Positions 8,635 to 17,400 are shown, counted from the first letter of the stretch. The stretch is DNA of 64,000 nt from DASTHG01 sp035491895 (GCA_035491895.1 DATJJY010000124.1:1-64000); one strand, 5' to 3'. Numbers and translations are program-made. Notes: generated from the sequence alone by a model not told the origin.

Positions 8635-9788
8635 CACTGCTCTCCCGCCCGTGCGGCGATCTCTCCATCGCGTACCCGCAGCCGGAAGGCGAGGCCGGCC
8701 GGAAACTGCGCGACGGTCCGCAGCACCGCTCCCGACTGGTCCCGTGCTACGGCGTAGCCACGCGACAGCACGCGCAGCGGCGAGAGCGCGTCGAGTCGCG
8801 CCCCTCCCTCCGCCACGCGCGCACTGGCCCGCTCCAGGGTGCGGGACACCCCGGCGCCGAGCCGGTCGCCCGCCCGCTCCAGGCGCTCGCCGGCGTGACG
8901 CGTGGGTGCCCGCAGCGCCCGGACGAGGGCGTGGGCGAAGCGCTCGAGCTTGAGGGAGAGCTCGTTGCGATCGGGGGTCGCCGCGACCGCCGCGGCCGAG
9001 GGAGTCGGTGCGCGCAGATCCGCCACCAGATCGCAGAGCGTGACGTCGATTTCGTGGCCGATCGCCGAAACGACGGGCACCGGGACGGCGGCGACCGCCC
9101 GCGCCACCCGTTCATTGTTGAACGTCCACAGATCTTCCTTCGAGCCGCCGCCGCGACCGACGATCGCCAGGTCGAGCCGCGGAATCCTGGAGAGCAGCGC
9201 GAGCGCTGCACACAGCTCGCGGTCGGCGCCCTCGCCCTGGACGCGCGTGGGAACGAGGAGGAGGTCGGCTGGCCAGCGGTGCTCCAGGACCGCGGCGATG
9301 TCTCGAAATGCCGCTCCGTCGGGGCTCGTAACGACGGCGATGCGGCGCGGCAGTGGTGGCAGCGGGCGCTTGCGGGCCGGATCCAGCAGCCCGTCCCGCT
9401 CGAGCGATCGCTTGGCCTTCTCGAACGCCACCTGCCACAGTCCCCCCGCTTCGGTGGAGAGGAGATGGCGGATGGTGAGACGGAATTCGCCCCGCTCTTC
9501 CCAGACCGTCGGAAAGGCGAAGGCGAAGACTTCCATGCCGTCGTTCGGCGGCGCGGGGAGGCGCTGGTTGTCGCGCGACCACATCACGCACCGCAGCTGC
9601 GCCACTTTGTCGCGCAGCGTGAAGTACCAGTGGCCGCTGCCGTAGGCTTTGAAGCCGGAGACTTCACCTTTCACCCACAGCGGCATGAGCCCCGCTTCGA
9701 TCACGGCCCGGGCGCGTCGCGTGACCTCGGCGACGGTCCACGCCCCTTCCGGACTCGCGGCTGCGAACAGATCTAGAGGTGCGCCCAT
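8634..9788 (-). CDS. xseA: Exodeoxyribonuclease VII large subunit
   Basis: Catalytic subunit of the exonuclease that degrades single-stranded DNA from both ends, 384 residues, somewhat shorter than the enterobacterial form. An OB-fold lies near residues 20-110 (GHWYFTLRD), followed by the nuclease core with VTSPDGAAFRDI and GRGGGSKEDLW and a helical tail that binds XseB. The start overlaps the end of folD by 16 bases. Confidence 0.93.
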   Translation of the reverse strand: MGAPLDLFAAASPEGAWTVAEVTRRARAVIEAGLMPLWVKGEVSGFKAYGSGHWYFTLRDKVAQLRCVMWSRDNQRLPAPPNDGMEVFAFAFPTVWEERGEFRLTIRHLLSTEAGGLWQVAFEKAKRSLERDGLLDPARKRPLPPLPRRIAVVTSPDGAAFRDIAAVLEHRWPADLLLVPTRVQGEGADRELCAALALLSRIPRLDLAIVGRGGGSKEDLWTFNNERVARAVAAVPVPVVSAIGHEIDVTLCDLVADLRAPTPSAAAVAATPDRNELSLKLERFAHALVRALRAPTRHAGERLERAGDRLGAGVSRTLERASARVAEGGARLDALSPLRVLSRGYAVARDQSGAVLRTVAQFPAGLAFRLRVRDGEIAARAGEQ

Positions 9789-10666
9789 CCCCTCGCCGCC
9801 TGCACCGTATTGACGAGCAGCATCGTGATCGTCATGGGGCCGACGCCTCCCGGCACCGGGGTGATGGCGGACGCCACCGTGCTGGCTTCGGAGAACTTCA
9901 CGTCCCCGACCAGCCGGTATCCCTGTTTCGTCGTCGGATCATCGACACGGTTGACGCCGACGTCGATCACCACCGCGCCCGGGCGGACCATGTCTCCCGT
10001 GACGAATTCCGGTTTCCCCATGGCGACGATGAGAATGTCGGCCTGGCGCGTGACCGACGGCATGTTCCGGGTACGGGAGTGACAGACGGTGACCGTGGCG
10101 TTACCCCCCGGGCCGTCCTGCAGGAGCAGCGCGGCCATGGGCCGACCCACGATGTTCGAACGGCCCACGATCACGACGTTCGCGCCGCTCGTCTCGATGC
10201 CGCTGCGCACCAGCAGCTGCTGCACGCCGTAGGGCGTCGCGGGACGAAAGCCCGATTGATCGCCGGTCGACACCTTGCCAACGTTCACCGGGTGAAAGCC
10301 GTCCACGTCCTTCGCCGGATCGATCCGCAGTAGCACGCGTCCGGCGTTGATGTGCTTGGGGAGCGGCAGCTGGACGAGGATGCCGTGGATCCGCGGATCC
10401 GCGTTGAGCTGGTCGACGAGCGCCAGGAGATCCGCTTCAGTCATGTCGGCCGGGCGCGAGATCGTTTCGTGATACAAGCCGACTTCGTCGCACGCCTTGC
10501 CCTTCATGCGGACGTAAGTCGCGGAGGCGGGGTTCTCGCCGACCAGGACGGCCGCGAGACCGGGCGTGACGCCGCGCTCCTTCAGCTGCGCGATGTCGCC
10601 ACCCAGCTCGGCGCGCATCGTCCGTCCGATGGCGACGCCGTCGATCAACCTGGCGCTACTTGGCAA
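9773..10666 (-). CDS. folD: Bifunctional methylenetetrahydrofolate dehydrogenase/cyclohydrolase FolD
   Basis: Interconverts 5,10-methylene-THF, methenyl-THF and 10-formyl-THF in one-carbon metabolism. 297 residues. The catalytic pair is Tyr51 and Lys55 in YVRMKGKACDEVG; GILVQLPLP, PATPYGV and the NADP-binding VVIVGRSNIVGRP are all present. It overlaps rny upstream by 11 bases and xseA downstream by 16. There is nothing unusual in the sequence. Confidence 0.96.
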   Translation of the reverse strand: MPSSARLIDGVAIGRTMRAELGGDIAQLKERGVTPGLAAVLVGENPASATYVRMKGKACDEVGLYHETISRPADMTEADLLALVDQLNADPRIHGILVQLPLPKHINAGRVLLRIDPAKDVDGFHPVNVGKVSTGDQSGFRPATPYGVQQLLVRSGIETSGANVVIVGRSNIVGRPMAALLLQDGPGGNATVTVCHSRTRNMPSVTRQADILIVAMGKPEFVTGDMVRPGAVVIDVGVNRVDDPTTKQGYRLVGDVKFSEASTVASAITPVPGGVGPMTITMLLVNTVQAARGWAHL

Positions 10667-12167
10667 AGTCCACCGCGCGTGTTTCGCGGATCACCACGAC
10701 CTTGATCTGACCGGGGTACTGCAGATCGCCTTCGATCTTACGGGAGATCTGCTGCGCGAGGCTGTTGGCCTTGACGTCGTCCACGGCGGTGGGAGAGACG
10801 ACGACGCGCACCTCCCGTCCCGCCTGAATCGCGAACACTTTCTCGACGCCCGCGAATTCTCCGGCGATCTGCTCGATCGCCGTGAGCCGCTTCACGTACG
10901 TCTCGAACGCCTCGCGCCGAGCCCCGGGCCGCGAGCCGGACACCGCGTCGGCCGCCTGCACGATCACGCTCACGGCGGAGTCGTGGGGGACGTCGTCGTG
11001 ATGCGCCGCGATGCAGTTGATGACGACGGGATGCTCGCCGTACTTGGTCGCGACCTCCACGCCGAGCTGCACGTGGGTCCCCTCGTGCTCGTGCGTCAGC
11101 ACCTTTCCGACGTCGTGCAGCAGGCCACCGCGCTTGGCCAGCGGGACATCCAGCTTCAGCTCGGCGGCCATCATCCCGGCGATCCAGGCGACTTCCTTCG
11201 AATGCTCGAGGATATTCTGGCCGTACGAGGTGCGGTAGCGCATCCGGCCGACCAGTTTGACGAGCTCCTGGTGCATGCCGCGCAGCCCCGTGTCGTACAC
11301 GGCGCGCTCACCCGCCTCGAGGATGCCGGCTTCGATCTCTTCCTGGGCTTTGCGCACGATCTCCTCGATGCGCCCGGGATGGATGCGCCCGTCGGCGATC
11401 AGCCGCTCGAGCGAGAGACGTGCCACTTCGCGGCGCACGGGGTCGAAGCACGAGATGACGACCGTGTCCGGCGTGTCGTCGATGATGACGTCGGTGCCGG
11501 TCGCCGATTCGAAGGCGCGGATGTTCCGGCCTTCGCGGCCGATGATGCGGCCCTTCATTTCGTCGGACGGAAGCGCGACGGCCGAGACGGTGGTCTCGGC
11601 CGTGTGATCGGCGGCGATCCGCTGGATGGCCAGCGCCACGATCTTCTTGGCATCGCGCTCGGCGTTCTTGTTCGCCTGCTCCCGAATGTCCCGCAGCAGG
11701 GCGGCCGCTTCGCCGCGCGCCTCGTCCTCGAGCGAGCGTTTCAGCTCTTCTTTCGCGTCCTCGGCCGAGAGCCCGGCCACCCGCTCGAGCTGGGTCCTGG
11801 CCTCCTGCTCCTTGGTGGCCAGCGCCTTGTCGCGATCCTTGAGGGATTGCTCGCGCTTCCCGAGGTCCCGCTCGCGCTCGGTGAGCGCCTGTTGCGCCCG
11901 ATCGACGGAGCCCTGGCGTTGCTCGATCTCGCGGCGCCGGCCCGACAGCTCCTGGTCGAGCTGCTCGCGGCCGCGCAACAACTCTTCGCGAGCCTCCAGC
12001 TCGATGCGGGCCTGCGACTCTTTGAGCTGCCGTTCGCGCTCACGGGCAGCGAGGCGGGTGGCGGCGTCGGCGACTCGCCGCTCGACGCGCCGTCCGATCA
12101 CGTACAAGGCCGCTCCACCCGCGACCGCACCGCCAGCGGCGGCCAGGATGATCCCAATGGCTGACAT
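10656..12167 (-). CDS. rny: Ribonuclease Y
   Basis: Membrane-anchored endonuclease that starts mRNA decay. 503 residues: a single N-terminal membrane helix (about 3-24), a long Arg/Glu-rich coiled coil to about 190, a KH domain with GRIIGREGRNIR near 205, and an HD domain with the metal-binding pair His351-Asp352 in LLHDVGK. The domain order and length are those of Bacillus Y. It is preceded by a 62-base gap after zapA in which I see no clear promoter. Confidence 0.95.
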   Translation of the reverse strand: MSAIGIILAAAGGAVAGGAALYVIGRRVERRVADAATRLAARERERQLKESQARIELEAREELLRGREQLDQELSGRRREIEQRQGSVDRAQQALTERERDLGKREQSLKDRDKALATKEQEARTQLERVAGLSAEDAKEELKRSLEDEARGEAAALLRDIREQANKNAERDAKKIVALAIQRIAADHTAETTVSAVALPSDEMKGRIIGREGRNIRAFESATGTDVIIDDTPDTVVISCFDPVRREVARLSLERLIADGRIHPGRIEEIVRKAQEEIEAGILEAGERAVYDTGLRGMHQELVKLVGRMRYRTSYGQNILEHSKEVAWIAGMMAAELKLDVPLAKRGGLLHDVGKVLTHEHEGTHVQLGVEVATKYGEHPVVINCIAAHHDDVPHDSAVSVIVQAADAVSGSRPGARREAFETYVKRLTAIEQIAGEFAGVEKVFAIQAGREVRVVVSPTAVDDVKANSLAQQISRKIEGDLQYPGQIKVVVIRETRAVDFAK

Positions 12168-12229
12168 CGATCTATGCTCCGACGCACCGGGCCTCGCTAG
12201 CCAGGCGCGAATTGTCGAACTGCGTTGAC

Positions 12230-12535
12230 TCAGCGCTCGGCCGCTTTACGGCGGCCGGGCGGCAACATCTTGGCGAAATCGTCGGCCAACGCGGCCAGAC
12301 GCGCCGCCACTTCCCGCTCTCCCTTTTTCGCCTGAAACAGCTCGTTCGTGATATCCAGGGCGGCGAGGATCGCCGCTTTGTGCGTCTCCACGAGCCCCCC
12401 CTGCGCCAGGACGCGCTTCAGCGCCTGGTCCAGGTATCCCGCCACTTCACGGGTATAGTCGGGCGCGAGATCGGAACGCACCGTGTACTCCTCGCCGCCG
12501 ATCATCACCTTTACCGCGTGCTTCTTCGTGCTCAC
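12230..12535 (-). CDS. zapA: Cell division protein ZapA
   Basis: Small FtsZ-ring stabiliser, 101 residues. The N-terminus VKVMIGGEEYTVRSD followed by a helix (DYTREVAGYLDQALKRV) and a second long helix (AAILAALDITNELFQAKK) matches the ZapA fold. It overlaps the preceding coiled-coil gene by four bases (ATGA), so the two are probably made in fixed ratio. Confidence 0.85.
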   Translation of the reverse strand: MSTKKHAVKVMIGGEEYTVRSDLAPDYTREVAGYLDQALKRVLAQGGLVETHKAAILAALDITNELFQAKKGEREVAARLAALADDFAKMLPPGRRKAAER

Positions 12536-12822
12536 CGCGCCGTACTCCCGCCGGTGGTGCCGGCTTCGCGGGACTGCTCTTCCAGAAACGCCAGGCGCGT
12601 CACCAGCTCCTGCACGCGGACCCGCGCCGCCTCGAGACGCCCCCGCAGCTGCCGATTTTCACTCTCCAGCTCCGACGAACGCGCCCCCCCACCTCCACCA
12701 CCACGCGACGGCTCCGCTTTCAGTGCCCGTGCGCGCCAGGTCGCCATCTCCTCACCCAGCTCGCGCAGCACCGCCTCGAGTTGATCGAGCGCCCGCAGGT
12801 CAGCCCGTTCTCCGTCGTACAC
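12532..12822 (-). CDS. Small coiled-coil protein, possible division partner of ZapA
   Basis: 96 residues with a helix at the N-terminus, a Gly-rich linker (SRGGGGGGARS) and a heptad-patterned helix (SELESENRQLRGRLEAARV). The start is taken as GTG 12822, which has a GGAGG sequence nine bases upstream inside the end of pheT; an earlier in-frame ATG lacks one. I do not recognise a named family, though its size and coiled coil recall ZapB or other small division proteins. The four-base overlap with zapA supports a shared job. The function is inference. Confidence 0.55.
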   Translation of the reverse strand: MYDGERADLRALDQLEAVLRELGEEMATWRARALKAEPSRGGGGGGARSSELESENRQLRGRLEAARVRVQELVTRLAFLEEQSREAGTTGGSTAR

Positions 12823-15184
12823 CCAGCTCTCCCTCCAGCGCAGCAAGCGACCGCCGGATCACATCGTCGACTTCGCGGTCCCGCAAGGTGCGTGCGGCAT
12901 CGCGGAAAACGCATCGCCAGGTTACGCCGCGCGTGCCGGCCGGCACGTTCGGTCCCCGGTATTCGTCCAGCACTTGCACCCGCTCGAGCAGCGGCCGGGC
13001 CTCCCGCCGCAGGACCGCTTCCACTTGTTCCGCTGTCACCCCACCCGGCAGCACAAGCGAAAGATCCTGCACCATGGCCGGTTGCTCGGGTAGCGGCGTG
13101 AACGTCAGCCGCCGCTCCGAGCGGACGTCGATCTCGACCTCGAACCCGAGCACGGCGCCGGCCCATTTCGGTGCATCGGCCTCGAGCCGCCCGGCCCGCC
13201 CAACGACCCGGCCATCCGGTGCGGTCGCCCGCCATACATCGGCCGAGTCCCCTGGGACGACGCGTGCCCCAGGAGCTGCCACGGAAGCCGCTAACTCAAA
13301 GTGCTGCTTGAGGTCCCATATGTCCATATCAGGCACTTTCGCAGCCTCTGTCCAATGCAGAGGACGCCTGGCGCCGGTCAAGATTCCGGCCACGGAAAGG
13401 TGTTCATCCGGTCTTCCCCCGTCCGCTGCGTGAAACACCGTCCCCACCTCGAACAGGCGGACATCGCGCTCTCGCACCGACCAGTTGTATTCGACCCGCG
13501 CCACGAGCTGGGGAATGAGGCGGCTGCGCAGGTGCGACTCCTCGGTCGAAAGCGGATTCCGCAGCGGGACGGCGTCGGGGGCGTCGGCGGGGCCGAGCGG
13601 TGTACTGCGGCATTCGAGGAGCCCTGCCTGAGCGAGCGCCGCACGGAGGCGCGTGAGCACCTGCTCCGACACGGCGTCCGGAACAGTCCCGGGTCGGTAC
13701 GGCCGCAGCTCGTCGGGAAAGGCATCGTACGACGAGAGTCGCGCAACCTCTTCGATCAGGTCGACCTCGCGCGCGACGTCGGGCCGCCACCCCGGCACCT
13801 GCACGCCAAGCCGCTCGTCCTTCGGGGCCACGACGAAGCCGACGCTCGAGAGGAGTCGCTCCAAATCATGACGCTTGAACTCCACTCCGAGCAATCGGGT
13901 CACCCGGTCAGGACGCAGGAAGACGGCGCGCGGCTGCTCGGGGCTGGGCCAGAGGTCGATGGGGCCCTCCCGCACGGACCCTCCAGCGACGGACTGGATC
14001 AAATCCAATGCACGGCGCAACGCATCGGGCAGCGCCTGGATGTCGACGCCGCGCTCGTAGCGGTAGCTCGATTCGCTCGTGAGCGCGAGGGCGCGCCGCG
14101 TGCGACGGATCCGGGTGGGCTGGAAATACGCGCATTCGAGCACGAGATCGGTGGTAGTCGCGGTCACCTCCGACTCCGCGCTCCCCATGACGCCCGCGAC
14201 GATCGTGGGGCGCTCCGCGTCGCAGATCGCCGTCATCTCGGGGGTGAGCGTCCGGGTGACGCCGTCGAGCGTGACCATCCGCTCCCCGGCCTTGGCGCGC
14301 CGTACCACGATCGCCGGCCCGCGCAGGCGGGCCAGGTCGAAGGCGTGCATCGGCTGGTTCAGCTCGAACAGGATGTAATTCGTGGCGTCGACGATGTTGT
14401 TGATGGGCCGCTGGCCGACGGCGGTTAGCCGATCGGCGAGCCAGGCGGGGCTCGGGCCGACACGAACCCCTCGCACCACGGCGATGAGGTAGCGCGGAGC
14501 GCCTTCCGGGTCCTCGAGCCGGACCTCGACGCCATCCACGACGCCCGCGCGGTCGGACCGGCGGATGGGCGGGAGGGCGGAAGGGCGGTCGGTGCCAGGA
14601 AACGCAGGCAGCTTCACCGTCGCGCCAAGGGCTGCCGCAAGTTCTCGGGCCACGCCCTTGTGACCGAGCAGGTCGGGGCGGTTCGCGTACACCTCGAGGG
14701 CGATGCGCTCATCGGCGATCGGCAACGCCTCGAGCAGCCTGGTCCCCGGCGCGGCGCTGGTGTCGATTTCCAGAATGCCGTCGGCATCCTGGCCGAGGCC
14801 GAGCTCGCGCGCGGAGCACAGCATGCCGTTCGACTCGACACCGCGAATCTTGCGGCGCTCGAGCTTCGTGCCATCCGGAAGGACGGTGCCGACGGGGGCG
14901 AAGGGATACGTTTTCCCGGCGGTCACGTTCGGCGCACCGCACACGACCTCGAGGGGTCCCCCCCCGCCGGCGCCGCCGGCATCCACGAGACAGAGGCTGA
15001 GCCGGTCGGCGTTGGGGTGACGCCGCACCTCCAGCACGCGCCCCACGAGCACGCCGTCGAGGTCGGCGTGCAGCCGCTCGACGCCCTCCACCGGGCAGCA
15101 CCGCGCCGTAAGCAGCGCCGCGACTTCGCCGGCGTCGAGCGAGCGCCCTACGAGCGCCTCGAGCCAGCGTCGCGAGAGATTCAT
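12800..15184 (-). CDS. pheT: Phenylalanine-tRNA ligase beta subunit
   Basis: 794 residues, the normal length of the bacterial beta subunit. From N to C: an EMAP-like tRNA-binding domain (about 40-150, GMLCSARELGLG), B3/4 editing region, B5 domain, the catalytic-like core and a C-terminal anticodon-binding FDX-ACB domain (about 700-794). ATG 15184 overlaps the pheS stop as ATGA. A loop near residue 200 (TDRPSALPP) is coded by three tandem GGGCGGNN octamers at 14567-14590. Confidence 0.96.
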   Translation of the reverse strand: MNLSRRWLEALVGRSLDAGEVAALLTARCCPVEGVERLHADLDGVLVGRVLEVRRHPNADRLSLCLVDAGGAGGGGPLEVVCGAPNVTAGKTYPFAPVGTVLPDGTKLERRKIRGVESNGMLCSARELGLGQDADGILEIDTSAAPGTRLLEALPIADERIALEVYANRPDLLGHKGVARELAAALGATVKLPAFPGTDRPSALPPIRRSDRAGVVDGVEVRLEDPEGAPRYLIAVVRGVRVGPSPAWLADRLTAVGQRPINNIVDATNYILFELNQPMHAFDLARLRGPAIVVRRAKAGERMVTLDGVTRTLTPEMTAICDAERPTIVAGVMGSAESEVTATTTDLVLECAYFQPTRIRRTRRALALTSESSYRYERGVDIQALPDALRRALDLIQSVAGGSVREGPIDLWPSPEQPRAVFLRPDRVTRLLGVEFKRHDLERLLSSVGFVVAPKDERLGVQVPGWRPDVAREVDLIEEVARLSSYDAFPDELRPYRPGTVPDAVSEQVLTRLRAALAQAGLLECRSTPLGPADAPDAVPLRNPLSTEESHLRSRLIPQLVARVEYNWSVRERDVRLFEVGTVFHAADGGRPDEHLSVAGILTGARRPLHWTEAAKVPDMDIWDLKQHFELAASVAAPGARVVPGDSADVWRATAPDGRVVGRAGRLEADAPKWAGAVLGFEVEIDVRSERRLTFTPLPEQPAMVQDLSLVLPGGVTAEQVEAVLRREARPLLERVQVLDEYRGPNVPAGTRGVTWRCVFRDAARTLRDREVDDVIRRSLAALEGELGVRRRTG
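14567..14590. repeat. Three tandem GGGCGGNN octamers inside pheT
   Basis: Three consecutive octamers, GGGCGGGA, GGGCGGAA and GGGCGGTC on the + strand, lie in a loop of PheT and keep the frame. The last unit is identical to the unit of the mutS2 array at 30038. Three copies of a G-rich unit could be chance in GC-rich DNA; the match to the other array is what makes it notable. Confidence 0.45.
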
Positions 15185-16209
15185 CGCACGCCGCCGGCAA
15201 ACTGGCTGAGGAAGCGCACGTCGCCACTGTAAAACAGCCGGATGTCGGGGATGCCATAGCGCAGCATCGCGATGCGCTGCGGACCCATGCCGAAGGCGAA
15301 TCCCGTATAGCGCTCCGAGTCGACCCCACAATTCTCGAGCACCGCCGGGTGCACCATCCCGCTCCCGAGAATCTCCATCCACCCGCTCTGCTTGCAGGTA
15401 GCGCAGCCGCGGCCCCCGCAGACGGTGCAGCGCACACTCATGTCGGCCGAGGGCTCGGTGAACGGGAAGAACGACGGATGGAAGCGTACCGCCGTATCGG
15501 CCGCGAAGAATTTCCGGGCGAAATGACTCAGCGTCGCCTTGAGGTCGACGAACGAGATCCCTTCGTCCACCGCGAGCCCCTCGATCTGCTCGAACACCGA
15601 GGCGTGCGACGCGTCGAACGGATCGCGGCGGTAGACGCGGCCCGGGATCACGACGCGGATCGGCGGGCGGTATGCTTCCAGGGTGCGGATCTGCACCGGC
15701 GACGTGTGCGTCCGGAGCAGCAGGTCGCCGGAGACGTAAAACGAATCCTGCGAATCGAGCGCCGGGTGGTCCTTGGGAAAATTGAGCGCGTAGAAGTTGT
15801 TGCGCTCCGTCTCGATCTCGGGCCCGACGGCCCGGGTGAAGCCGAGCTCGTGGAAGATGTCGCAGATCTCGTCCATGACCTGCGTGACGAGATGCAGGCC
15901 GCCGCGCCAGGCCGGGCGGCCGGGCATGGTGGGGTCGATGTCCTGGAGCACGCTCGCGGCGCGCCCCAGCTCGGCGGCACGGGCATCGAGCGCCGCTTCC
16001 CAGTCGCGCTTGAGGGTGTTGGCGGGTCCGCCCACCGCTTTCCGCGACTCGGCGTCGAGCTGTGGAAGCGACCGGATGATGTCGGTCAGGGCGCCGTTCT
16101 TGCGTCCGAGGATCTCGGCCCGCAGATCCTGGAGCCGGTGCTCATCCGCCTGTGGGACCTCGCGAAGACGCTCCCGCAGGCCGTCGAGGCGTGCGAGGAG
16201 GTCGCGCAT
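15181..16209 (-). CDS. pheS: Phenylalanine-tRNA ligase alpha subunit
   Basis: Catalytic class II synthetase subunit, 342 residues. It has an N-terminal coiled coil (about 1-80) that contacts tRNA, then the class II core with FHELGFTRAVGPEIETE, NFYALNFPKDHPA and the C-terminal motif 3 region FAFGMGPQRIAMLRYG. Together with PheT it makes the alpha2-beta2 enzyme. It follows rplT by two bases, the same infC-rpmI-rplT-pheST order as in enterobacteria, which implies shared control of translation factors. Confidence 0.96.
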   Translation of the reverse strand: MRDLLARLDGLRERLREVPQADEHRLQDLRAEILGRKNGALTDIIRSLPQLDAESRKAVGGPANTLKRDWEAALDARAAELGRAASVLQDIDPTMPGRPAWRGGLHLVTQVMDEICDIFHELGFTRAVGPEIETERNNFYALNFPKDHPALDSQDSFYVSGDLLLRTHTSPVQIRTLEAYRPPIRVVIPGRVYRRDPFDASHASVFEQIEGLAVDEGISFVDLKATLSHFARKFFAADTAVRFHPSFFPFTEPSADMSVRCTVCGGRGCATCKQSGWMEILGSGMVHPAVLENCGVDSERYTGFAFGMGPQRIAMLRYGIPDIRLFYSGDVRFLSQFAGGVR

Positions 16210-16211
16210 GA

Positions 16212-16565
16212 TCAGAGGGCCTTCTTCGCGACCTCCGCCAGCTGCTCAAACGCGCCCGGGTCCCGGACGGCGAGGTCGGCGAGGACTTTGCGGTTGATCT
16301 CCACGCCCGCTTTGCGCAGGCCGTTCATCAACCGGTTGTACGAGAGGTCGTGCAGCCGGGCGGCGGCGTTGATCCGCGTGATCCAGAGACGGCGGAATTC
16401 GCCCTTCTTGCGCCGCCGATCGCGGTACGCGTACCGCTGGGCGCGCTCGACGCTTTCCTTGGCGGCCTTCCAGAGCTTGCTGCGCCCGCCGAAGTAGCCC
16501 TTGGCGAGCTTCATGACTTTGTTCTTGCGCTTCAGGCGCGCGACGTTGCTCTTGACCCGGGGCAT
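16212..16565 (-). CDS. rplT: 50S ribosomal protein L20
   Basis: 117 residues, highly basic, starting MPRVKSNVARLKR; the YFGGRSKLWKAAKES and YAYRDRRRKKGEFR segments are universal. It binds 23S rRNA early in 50S assembly and in several bacteria also represses its own operon through the infC leader. A good AAGGAG ribosome site lies seven bases before ATG 16565. Confidence 0.98.
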   Translation of the reverse strand: MPRVKSNVARLKRKNKVMKLAKGYFGGRSKLWKAAKESVERAQRYAYRDRRRKKGEFRRLWITRINAAARLHDLSYNRLMNGLRKAGVEINRKVLADLAVRDPGAFEQLAEVAKKAL

Positions 16566-16575
16566 AGGGTGCTCC

Positions 16576-16770
16576 TTAGGTCGACAAGAGCCGCTTCAGA
16601 CGGCGCTCGTCGGCGTGGGCAACGAGTGTCCCCTTGCGCAGATGGCGTTTGCGCTTGGGATGCTTCTTCGTCAGGATGTGGCTCTTCATCGCCCGGTGAC
16701 GGCGCAGCCGTCCCGAGCCGGTGAGCCGCACGCGTTTCCGCAGCGCGCGCTTGGATTTCATTTTGGGCAC
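16576..16770 (-). CDS. rpmI: 50S ribosomal protein L35
   Basis: 64 residues, very basic (MPKMKSKRALRKR, ILTKKHPKRKRHLRK), the expected L35 length. The start codon is GTG at 16770 with AAGGA six bases upstream. It sits between infC and rplT in the usual order; the 75 bases between infC and this gene are almost entirely a heptamer repeat array. Confidence 0.97.
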   Translation of the reverse strand: MPKMKSKRALRKRVRLTGSGRLRRHRAMKSHILTKKHPKRKRHLRKGTLVAHADERRLKRLLST

Positions 16771-16789
16771 TGTGAGTCCTTGTTGAGAC

Positions 16790-16845
16790 GTCAGACCTCA
16801 GACATCGGACGTCAGCCCTGAGGGCTGAGGTCTGACGTCTGATAT
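16790..16845. repeat. Head-to-head heptamer array between infC and rpmI
   Basis: Eight heptamers in register. The first four follow NTC(A/G)GAC (GTCAGAC, CTCAGAC and so on) and the last four follow the inverted form CTGANGT. The ends make a perfect 16-base inverted repeat (16786-16801 with 16825-16840). The array fills the gap from the infC stop to the rpmI ribosome site, so it is transcribed within the operon and can fold into a long hairpin. It has no T run and does not look like an ordinary terminator. Confidence 0.8.
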
Positions 16846-17382
16846 CTATTTCGGTGCCAACACCATCGACATGTTACGCCCCTCGAGCCGCGGGTCCTGC
16901 TCGATCTTGGCGATATCCTTCAGCTCCGCCGCGACGCGATCGAGCACTTCCCGCCCCAGCTCGATGTGCGCCATCTGGCGACCGCGGTACATCATCGTCA
17001 CCTTGACCTTGTTGCCGTCCTGCAGAAACTCCCGCGCGTGCCGGGTCTTGAAATCGAAATCGTGGTCGTCGATCCCGGGGCGGTATTTCACTTCCTTCAG
17101 ATGAATGACGTGCTGCTTCTTTTTAGCCGCCCGCGCCGCCTTCGCTTGCTCGAACTTGAACTTTCCGTAGTCCATGATCTTGACCACGGGGGGACGCGCC
17201 AGCGGCGCCACTTCCACCAAATCGAGACCCCGTTCCGCGGCCGCCGCGAGCGCCTCTTCGATCGTCAGCACCCCGAGCTGGGCGCCGTCATCTGCGATCA
17301 CCCGAACCGGACTGATGCGGATCATCCGATTGATCCGGGTCCGCGGCTGCTTGCTGGTGTTGCTGCTTTCAGGAGGAGGCAG
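16846..17382 (-). CDS. infC: Translation initiation factor IF-3
   Basis: Binds 30S, prevents subunit joining and checks start codons. The C-terminal part is certain (VVKIMDYGKFKFEQAK, YRPGIDDHDFDFKTRHA, MMYRGRQMAH). The first ATG in frame (17325) would cut off the conserved TRINRMIRI segment. A CTG at 17382 preceded by AGGTGA four bases upstream gives 178 residues, matching the usual 170-180. IF-3 genes commonly use AUU or another rare start so that the factor represses its own translation; a CUG start would serve the same feedback. Known family behaviour and the visible ribosome site support this start; it is not proven. Confidence 0.88.
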   Translation of the reverse strand: MPPPESSNTSKQPRTRINRMIRISPVRVIADDGAQLGVLTIEEALAAAAERGLDLVEVAPLARPPVVKIMDYGKFKFEQAKAARAAKKKQHVIHLKEVKYRPGIDDHDFDFKTRHAREFLQDGNKVKVTMMYRGRQMAHIELGREVLDRVAAELKDIAKIEQDPRLEGRNMSMVLAPK

Positions 17383-17400
17383 CTGGTCACCTTTCCCGCT

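Noticed and set aside
12483..14428. Long + strand frames opposite pheT
   Set aside because: Composition is typical of antisense frames in GC-rich DNA and they have no motif or ribosome site; pheT is certain.
16786..16840. Rho-independent terminator between infC and rpmI
   Set aside because: The inverted repeat is long but has no T run and lies inside an operon that should continue; the heptamer register explains it better.
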